Assembly (NCBI GenBank): GCA_016296165.1
Contig: JAEDJV010000017.1
Location: forward strand, 1 to 28,325
Origin: Oscillospiraceae bacterium
Lineage (GTDB): Bacteria; Bacillota; Clostridia; Oscillospirales; Ruminococcaceae
Direction: 5' to 3'
Length of the DNA: 28,325 nt
Each line of letters starts with the position of its first letter. Positions within the stretch are counted from its first letter, which is position 1. The notes beneath the pieces were generated by a model. The model made no database searches, had not been told where the DNA came from, and worked only from the letters and a program-made list of their open reading frames with translations. The position numbers and the translations under genes were made by a program. Shown in pieces: positions 23,327 to 28,325 of the stretch.

Positions 23327-23381
23327 TTATAACCCTGCCGTCCGGGGAAAAATTTTTGGACGGAGAAACGGAGAATTTATC

Positions 23382-23906
23382 ATGGCAAGTAAACCATTAA
23401 AACGTTACAACGTTTGTGAACCATATCTTTCAGCAAGAATCAGAGCACTCAGAATGCCTCCTGCAGTAATCGGTATTAAACTTACTGACGACAAGCAGAT
23501 CTATAGTGCTGTAGTTGACATTCCTATGGGAAATGACCTTCTTGGAACTCTTGTCTGCCTTGCAAACGGAGCTGTAAACATTTACTTTAACAACGGAGCA
23601 GCAATCACAGGGCTCTCATCAAAGCACCCGGCACTCGCTCAGGCATGCCGTTCATTCCTTGCAAGTGCAAATCAGTCACTTGGTGTATGCAGCAGAACAT
23701 CAGTATTTGACCTCCCTGCTAACCCGACTGACCACTTTGTACATCTCATGACAAGAAAAGGTGTATACAAGACTGTTATAGATCCCCTTACAGCAGCTAA
23801 TGAAACTGATAAGATGAGAGCATTTCTCCTCCACTTATACCAGAAGGTTATGAACGAAGTAAGAAACGCTCAGGCAAGAGAACAGGCTGCAAACAAAGCT
23901 CAGTAA
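23382..23906 (+). CDS. Conserved-looking protein of unknown function between an aminotransferase gene and trpS
   Basis: A 174-residue soluble protein I do not recognise. Codon use and base composition match its neighbours, which argues for a real gene. The middle (about 20-95) alternates strands and short helices (PPAVIGIKLTDDKQIYSAVVDIPMG, GAVNIYFNNGAAITG), and the C-terminus is a charged helix (residues 135-174, ending in Ala/Gln-rich ANKAQ). The ATG at 23382 has GGAG eight bases upstream; an earlier in-frame ATG at 23283 lies inside the aminotransferase gene. The trpS ATG follows 23 bases after its stop. No catalytic motif, signal peptide or membrane segment is visible. Confidence 0.82.
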   Translation: MASKPLKRYNVCEPYLSARIRALRMPPAVIGIKLTDDKQIYSAVVDIPMGNDLLGTLVCLANGAVNIYFNNGAAITGLSSKHPALAQACRSFLASANQSLGVCSRTSVFDLPANPTDHFVHLMTRKGVYKTVIDPLTAANETDKMRAFLLHLYQKVMNEVRNAQAREQAANKAQ

Positions 23907-23929
23907 TCCTGAAAGGACAGATATATATA

Positions 23930-24937
23930 ATGTCAGAGACAAATGAAAAGAAACTGATATTCAGCGGTATCCAGCCAACCGGAACATTTACACTTGGAAA
24001 CTACATCGGAGCCATCAGAAACTGGGGACCTCTTCAGGACGAATATAACTGCATATACTCAATTGTTGACATGCATGCCATTACCGTCCGTCAGGATCCC
24101 GCAAAGCTTCGTCAGAACACACTTCAGGCTTACGCACTTATTCTTGCATGCGGTATCGATCCGAAAAAGTCAACTGCATTCATTCAGAGTCACAACCATA
24201 ACCATGCAGAACTAAGCTGGGTTCTTTCATGTGCTACTCAGTTTGGAGAACTCTCAAGAATGACCCAGTTCAAGGATAAGAGTGCAAAACATGCAGATGA
24301 CATAAATGCCGGTCTGTTTACATATCCTGTACTCATGGCTGCTGATATACTCGCATACAATGCTGATCTCGTACCGATAGGCGCCGATCAGAAACAGCAC
24401 CTTGAACTTACAAGAAATATAGCAGGACGTTTCAATCAGAGATACGGTGAATTCTTCACACTTCCTGAACCGTTTATTCCAAAAATGGGTGCTAAAGTTA
24501 TGTCCCTGCAGGATCCGACTAAAAAAATGTCAAAATCCGATGAAAATCCTAATGCATGTATTCTTATTCTTGATGACAAAGATACTATCATCAGAAAATT
24601 CAAACGTGCAGTTACCGATTCAGAAGCTGAAGTTTGCTACAGAGAAGGAAAAGACGGTATAAACAATCTTATGACCATATATTCAACTGTAACCGGAAAG
24701 AGTCTTGATGAAATAACATCAGAATTTGCCGGAAAAGGTTATGGTGATTTCAAACTGGCTGTCGGCGAAGCAGTAGCTGATCATCTGGAACCTGTTCGTA
24801 CAGAATACGAAAGGCTCATAGCTGATAAGGCATACTTAAAGGAATGCTATACAAACGGTGCTGAAGCAGCTTCAAGAATAACAAGAAAAACTCTCTCAAA
24901 AGTTTACAGAAAAGTTGGATTTGTAGACGCCCGATAA
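23930..24937 (+). CDS. trpS: Tryptophan--tRNA ligase
   Basis: A 335-residue class I aminoacyl-tRNA synthetase, normal length for the bacterial enzyme, charging tRNA-Trp. The HIGH-equivalent is TLGNYIGA in SGIQPTGTFTLGNYIGAI, and KMSKS is present exactly in KKMSKSDEN. The tryptophan pocket motifs (DMHAIT, and YPVLMAADIL with GADQKQHLELTR) are in place. AAAGGA precedes the ATG. It appears cotranscribed with the aminotransferase and the unknown gene; the short spacer leaves no room for a T-box leader. No clear terminator follows. Confidence 0.97.
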   Translation: MSETNEKKLIFSGIQPTGTFTLGNYIGAIRNWGPLQDEYNCIYSIVDMHAITVRQDPAKLRQNTLQAYALILACGIDPKKSTAFIQSHNHNHAELSWVLSCATQFGELSRMTQFKDKSAKHADDINAGLFTYPVLMAADILAYNADLVPIGADQKQHLELTRNIAGRFNQRYGEFFTLPEPFIPKMGAKVMSLQDPTKKMSKSDENPNACILILDDKDTIIRKFKRAVTDSEAEVCYREGKDGINNLMTIYSTVTGKSLDEITSEFAGKGYGDFKLAVGEAVADHLEPVRTEYERLIADKAYLKECYTNGAEAASRITRKTLSKVYRKVGFVDAR

Positions 24938-25097
24938 TACACAAAGCTTGTTTTTACTGTATTTTTTCAACTATTATTAATAAAACATCAACAAAATATT
25001 TTATACATTTTACAAAAATACTGAAAAAGCTTGCATTTTACCTTAGTTTGCGGTACTATAATTAAAGGCTGAATTCTACTTACTTCAGAGGTTATTT

Positions 25098-25889
25098 ATG
25101 TTTAATTTTAAAAATCATTACAACATCGATGATCTTGTAGAGATCGTAAAAATTCTCCGAAGCGAAGATGGTTGTCCATGGGACAAAGTTCAGACTCACA
25201 AATCAATAAAATCAGACTTTATAGAAGAAGTTTATGAAGTAATCGAAGCTATTGATATGGAGAGTCCGGAGATGCTTCGTGAAGAGTTGGGTGATGTTCT
25301 GCTTCAGGTTGTATTTCACTCACAGATAAAAACAGAAGAAAACGTATTTAATTTTGAAGACATATGTAACGATATATGTCAGAAACTCATAATACGTCAT
25401 CCACATGTATTTGGCGAGATAACGGTCAATGACTGCGATGAGGTACTTACAAACTGGGAACATATCAAACAGCAGACCAAAGGTCAGACAACGTTTACTG
25501 AAACACTTGAAAGTGTTCCAAAAACATTTCCTGCCCTTATGCGTGCACAAAAAGTTGGCAAACGTGCTTCCAAATCAGGAATGGATTTTTCAGACATAAA
25601 AGACGCTCTTAGCCGTCTCAGATCTGAGATAGACGAGCTTGAAGAAGCTATAAACGAGAATAATTCAGACAAGATTGGCGAAGAACTTGGTGATGTTCTT
25701 TTTTCCTGCACCAATATTGCAAGAAAAGCTGAACTGGATTCTGAAACGGTTCTTACAGAATCAACAGAAAAGTTCATCAGACGTTTTGCCAGAACTGAAG
25801 AATTAATTAGGCTTAAAGGGATTGAAATGAAATCTCTTGGCATAGATGAGCTTGATAATTACTGGAAACAGGCAAAAGCTCAAAAGTAA
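25098..25889 (+). CDS. mazG: Nucleoside triphosphate pyrophosphohydrolase MazG
   Basis: A 263-residue all-helical NTP pyrophosphatase that hydrolyses NTPs and dNTPs to the monophosphates, removing aberrant nucleotides. It has two MazG domains: the first with GCPWDKVQTHKS and the metal-binding EEVYE and EELGDVLLQVVFH, the second with EIDELEEAI and EELGDVLFS. This is the long two-domain form; the methylase domain fused in B. subtilis YabN is absent. AGAGG precedes the ATG. A TATAAT at 25057-25062 may be its -10 box, though the nearest -35 candidate (TTGCAT at 25031) is 20 bases away. hup follows after 27 bases, so the two are probably cotranscribed. Confidence 0.95.
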   Translation: MFNFKNHYNIDDLVEIVKILRSEDGCPWDKVQTHKSIKSDFIEEVYEVIEAIDMESPEMLREELGDVLLQVVFHSQIKTEENVFNFEDICNDICQKLIIRHPHVFGEITVNDCDEVLTNWEHIKQQTKGQTTFTETLESVPKTFPALMRAQKVGKRASKSGMDFSDIKDALSRLRSEIDELEEAINENNSDKIGEELGDVLFSCTNIARKAELDSETVLTESTEKFIRRFARTEELIRLKGIEMKSLGIDELDNYWKQAKAQK

Positions 25890-25916
25890 AACCAAAAATA
25901 ATGGAGGTAAATAAAA

Positions 25917-26192
25917 ATGACAAAGGCAGATTTGATCAATGCTATTGCAGAAAAAGGAGAATACACAAAGAAAGACGCTGACAAGGCTCTCTCAACAGTT
26001 ATCTCTTCAATCACAGACGCTCTTGCAGCTGGTGAAAAGATTCAGTTAATTGGTTTCGGTACATTTGAAGTTCGTGAAAGAGCTGCTAAGGACTCTAAGA
26101 ACCCAAGAACAGGTGAAACAATCCACTGCCCTGCTAAGAAGGCTCCTGCATTCAAGGCTGGTAAGGCTCTTAAGGACGCTGTAAACAAGTAA
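25917..26192 (+). CDS. hup: HU-family DNA-binding protein
   Basis: A 91-residue histone-like nucleoid protein that bends and compacts DNA as a dimer. The family signature GFGTFEVRERAAKDSKNPRTGE, including the DNA-intercalating Arg-Asn-Pro arm tip, is intact. A strong GGAGG lies upstream of the ATG. It lies between mazG and rqcP, an arrangement seen in many Clostridia. Confidence 0.97.
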   Translation: MTKADLINAIAEKGEYTKKDADKALSTVISSITDALAAGEKIQLIGFGTFEVRERAAKDSKNPRTGETIHCPAKKAPAFKAGKALKDAVNK

Positions 26193-26217
26193 TTTTTTTT
26201 ACAAAAGTCATAAACTT

Positions 26218-26259
26218 AAAAGCACACGCATCGGATATGTTCTGATACATGTGCTTTTT
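26218..26259 (+). terminator. Imperfect hairpin after hup, possible leaky terminator
   Basis: Arms AGCACACGCATC (26221-26232) and GATACATGTGCT (26244-26255) pair with two C-A mismatches and are followed by five T. It may end most hup transcripts while letting some continue into rqcP, whose start is 24 bases further on. Confidence 0.5.
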
Positions 26260-26282
26260 GTTTTATAACGAAAGGGATAAAA

Positions 26283-26528
26283 ATGAGACTGGACAAATAT
26301 CTAAAAGTTACCAGACTTATCAAGCGGCGTACAATAGCAAATGAAGCATGTGACGCTGACAAGGTACTTGTCAATGACAAACCAGCACGTGCCTCATACA
26401 ACGTTAAGATAGGCGATGTAATCACTATCTGTATGGGGCAGAAACCACTTAAAGTTAAAGTAACAGCTATCACAGAGCATGTAACAAAAGAAAATGCTGC
26501 TGATAACTACACGGTTATTTCTGAATAA
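26283..26528 (+). CDS. rqcP: RNA-binding S4 domain protein RqcP
   Basis: An 81-residue S4-domain protein closely resembling B. subtilis YabO/RqcP: MRLDKYLKVTRLIKRRTIANEA, then VNDKPARASYNVKIGD and MGQKPLKVKV. RqcP binds stalled 50S subunits with RqcH and helps add C-terminal alanine tails during ribosome-associated quality control. AAAGGG precedes the ATG. In B. subtilis it is followed by the sporulation genes yabP and yabQ; here a terminator follows directly. Confidence 0.93.
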   Translation: MRLDKYLKVTRLIKRRTIANEACDADKVLVNDKPARASYNVKIGDVITICMGQKPLKVKVTAITEHVTKENAADNYTVISE

Positions 26529-26572
26529 AAAAATCTTCTTTGACCTGATTGTATGGTCAAAGAAGATTTTTT
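26528..26572 (+). terminator. Intrinsic terminator after rqcP
   Basis: An 18-base-pair stem (core TCTTCTTTGACC with GGTCAAAGAAGA), a nine-base loop and six T. Confidence 0.92.
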
Positions 26573-26665
26573 ATTAATGCAAAAAGATTTTATTTAGAAT
26601 CATTTCCACAGGATATCGGAAATAATCATGACTAAAAAACATCGCAGTCTTAATATCTCTGATTA

Positions 26666-28099
26666 TCAATCATAAGCAGACATGCCGTAGATTAAGCTAT
26701 AGATAGATTCTTCATTTAATCCAAGCGTTCCAAGTACATCTTCAAGAAGCTTTTCTGTATCCACTTCAGATAAATATTCTTCAATATTATCTGCGCTGAT
26801 AGTATTTTCCGGCGCAGTTATATTTTTGTCATCTGATTTGTAAGTTTTATATTCCAGAGAAATCTTACCAACACCATCAATAATTGTTGACATGCTCTGC
26901 ATATCATTTTCCTTTTCAAAGGCAATTTCTAAAATCTGCATCTCTCCGTCTGATAATTCAGATACATCTGTTGATATTTTTCCTGATATATATTTGTCGT
27001 CAATGATTTCCAGATTTTCGAAGTCTATAACTATCTCTTCATCTTCTGAGCTTAGCTTAGCACTGCCGGTATATGCGTTATTGCTTTCCTCTGCCTTAAG
27101 TACTATTCCTCCTTCAGGAGCAATTAATTCAAAGCCCACATCACTGCCGTTTTTAGCCATCACATATCCTATTTGACCATTTTCAACGGCTACAGTCATC
27201 CCTCTGATTTCTCCATTAGCATCAACCAGGGTGTACAGAGTGCTGTCAGATGTAATATTTTCTGCTTCTTCTTTAATAGATGTTACGAGTTCTTCGCCTA
27301 TATCATAATCTTCTGTTGAATTAGAATTTATAATATCAAGGATAAGCTGATCATTTCCTAATTCATCAGCTGTTTTTTCCAGAAGATATCTTGCGTCTTC
27401 GGCTGTAATAGTTGTTGTTATCCTGTTAAATTTATACTCCAGGTTATCGATTGAACCTGTATATCCTTTTTCAAGCGTGCTTTCCATTTCCGGAAGTCGT
27501 CCGGTAAATATGCCACTGTATCTTTGCATAATATCTGAAACATCTGTAACAGATAACGTTTTTGGAGACAGATTTACTTCATATGAGTCAAGTGCTTCAG
27601 CAAAATCAAATGTCAGATATTTTTCACTTGCTTCAGGAATCTGAACATATGCCATATCCCCGATTTTTAAAGCTGAGGCCGTTATAACTTTTTTACCATC
27701 CGCCATAACTGTTATATCAGCACTGGTATCATTACCTGAAACAATGCTGCTGGCAGTAAAGCTAATCTTATTAAAAAGGTCGCTTTCCGTTGTTTCACGC
27801 AATTCATTAAGTATATCTTCATCCAGCTCTAAATTAACTGACATATCTACTGCATTAGATTCTTCAGTATCCTCAACACTTTTTAAAGCGCTGTCAATTG
27901 CATTTTCATATACATATGTACAGTAGTTTTCCGGTTTCATAAATGTCATATTAACCGTATTCTTAACTGCTGGCACAAACGCATATGAAGCTGCTGCACA
28001 TCCTACAACTACTGCCACAACTGCTCCTATAATTACCGGCGTTTTCTTTTTTGAACTCACTACATCAGCGAGTATTTCAGTATTATTGTTTTCTTCCAT
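26666..28099 (-). CDS. Membrane-anchored extracytoplasmic protein of unknown function (possibly DUF6583-like)
   Basis: A 477-residue acidic protein. The short cytoplasmic N-terminus (MEENNNTEILADVVSSKKK) is followed by one Ala/Val-rich membrane segment (about 20-45), then about 430 residues outside the membrane. The outer part is rich in Asp, Glu, Ser and Thr with two similar-looking halves of alternating strands (DGKKVITASALKIGDMAYVQIPE; NGEIRGMTVAVENGQIGYVMAKNG), reminiscent of lipoprotein-like beta sheets that carry lipids or peptides. It may belong to DUF6583, recalled from Ruminococcus-type genomes, which I cannot check here. No enzyme motif is seen. AAGGAG precedes the ATG. It is monocistronic with its own promoter. 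Confidence 0.85.
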   Translation of the reverse strand: MEENNNTEILADVVSSKKKTPVIIGAVVAVVVGCAAASYAFVPAVKNTVNMTFMKPENYCTYVYENAIDSALKSVEDTEESNAVDMSVNLELDEDILNELRETTESDLFNKISFTASSIVSGNDTSADITVMADGKKVITASALKIGDMAYVQIPEASEKYLTFDFAEALDSYEVNLSPKTLSVTDVSDIMQRYSGIFTGRLPEMESTLEKGYTGSIDNLEYKFNRITTTITAEDARYLLEKTADELGNDQLILDIINSNSTEDYDIGEELVTSIKEEAENITSDSTLYTLVDANGEIRGMTVAVENGQIGYVMAKNGSDVGFELIAPEGGIVLKAEESNNAYTGSAKLSSEDEEIVIDFENLEIIDDKYISGKISTDVSELSDGEMQILEIAFEKENDMQSMSTIIDGVGKISLEYKTYKSDDKNITAPENTISADNIEEYLSEVDTEKLLEDVLGTLGLNEESIYSLIYGMSAYD

Positions 28100-28138
28100 T
28101 GATTGTACTCCTTTTTATAAATATTATTTTGTATTTTT

Positions 28139-28167
28139 ATATTATCATTTATTTCTCTTTATGTCAA
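28139..28167 (-). promoter_or_regulatory. Promoter of the membrane-anchored protein gene
   Basis: Minus strand perfect TTGACA, 17-base spacer, TAATAT, about 40 bases before the ATG. The remaining sequence up to the window end (28168-28325) is AT-rich and shows no gene or structure I can support. Confidence 0.65.
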
Positions 28168-28325
28168 CAATGTTTAAAATACAATCATTATAATGCATAA
28201 AAATCTTTCCAGAAAATACATTAAAATTTATATAGTATTTTTTTCACTACTATGCACATAATAGTTTTGTTCCCGAGTTTGCCACTTCATGAAAAAAACT
28301 TTTTAAATCAAGCAAAGAAAATACG

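Noticed and set aside
24938..25097. T-box, riboswitch or trpS terminator in the trpS-mazG gap
   Set aside because: No T-box motif, no stable GC-containing hairpin, and the region lies downstream of trpS. Only a TATAAT box with a poorly spaced -35 was seen.

Overview
The window is AT-rich Firmicutes DNA, most likely from a cellulolytic Ruminococcus (R. flavefaciens / R. albus group, Oscillospiraceae). The best clue is a secreted GH5 endoglucanase with Thr-rich linkers and a C-terminal type I-like dockerin (18134-20059, minus). Low-GC housekeeping genes, strong AGGAGG-type ribosome binding sites and TTGAnn-N17-TATAAT promoters agree with this. The genus is an inference from gene content; no rRNA is present. 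I see no tRNA, CRISPR array, insertion sequence or prophage.

Layout. 1-3830: the 3' end of aspS, a DHH-family phosphoesterase and an LCP-family (LytR-CpsA-Psr) cell-wall ligase, all plus strand, closed by a palindromic terminator. 3829-7971, minus: a signalling and export cassette read as DUF3592-like membrane protein (split by a frameshift at a nine-T run), OmpR-type response regulator, ABC ATPase, ABC permease, sensor kinase. It resembles bacitracin/lantibiotic sensing and resistance modules, but no biosynthesis genes are present. 8088-10813: clpB with its own promoter and terminator. 10812-13112, minus: a membrane GGDEF-EAL protein with a decayed GGDEF motif and an intact EAL domain.

13338-16850: an apparent four-gene operon, running unknown protein, PP2C phosphatase, transmembrane Ser/Thr kinase, small membrane protein. 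This is the least explained part of the window. 16869-18116: ychF. 18134-20171, minus: the cellulosomal GH5 enzyme, whose promoter overlaps a LacI/CcpA-type palindrome. 20233-21888, minus: a SpoVB/YabM-like flippase. 22031-24937: PLP aminotransferase, unknown 174-residue protein, trpS. 25098-26572: mazG, hup (HU) and rqcP (YabO). The flippase, mazG and rqcP are relatives of the B. subtilis yabM-yabN-yabO cluster, here broken up and without the sporulation genes yabP and yabQ. 26666-28167, minus: a large membrane-anchored extracytoplasmic protein of unknown function.

Most convergent gene pairs share a hairpin that can work in both directions, and most divergent pairs have recognisable sigma-A-type promoters, so transcription units are fairly well defined from sequence. 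The points most worth following up are the nine-T frameshift with its coupling to the response regulator, the direct-repeat operator in front of the ABC genes, the PP2C-kinase operon, and the palindrome on the cellulase promoter.
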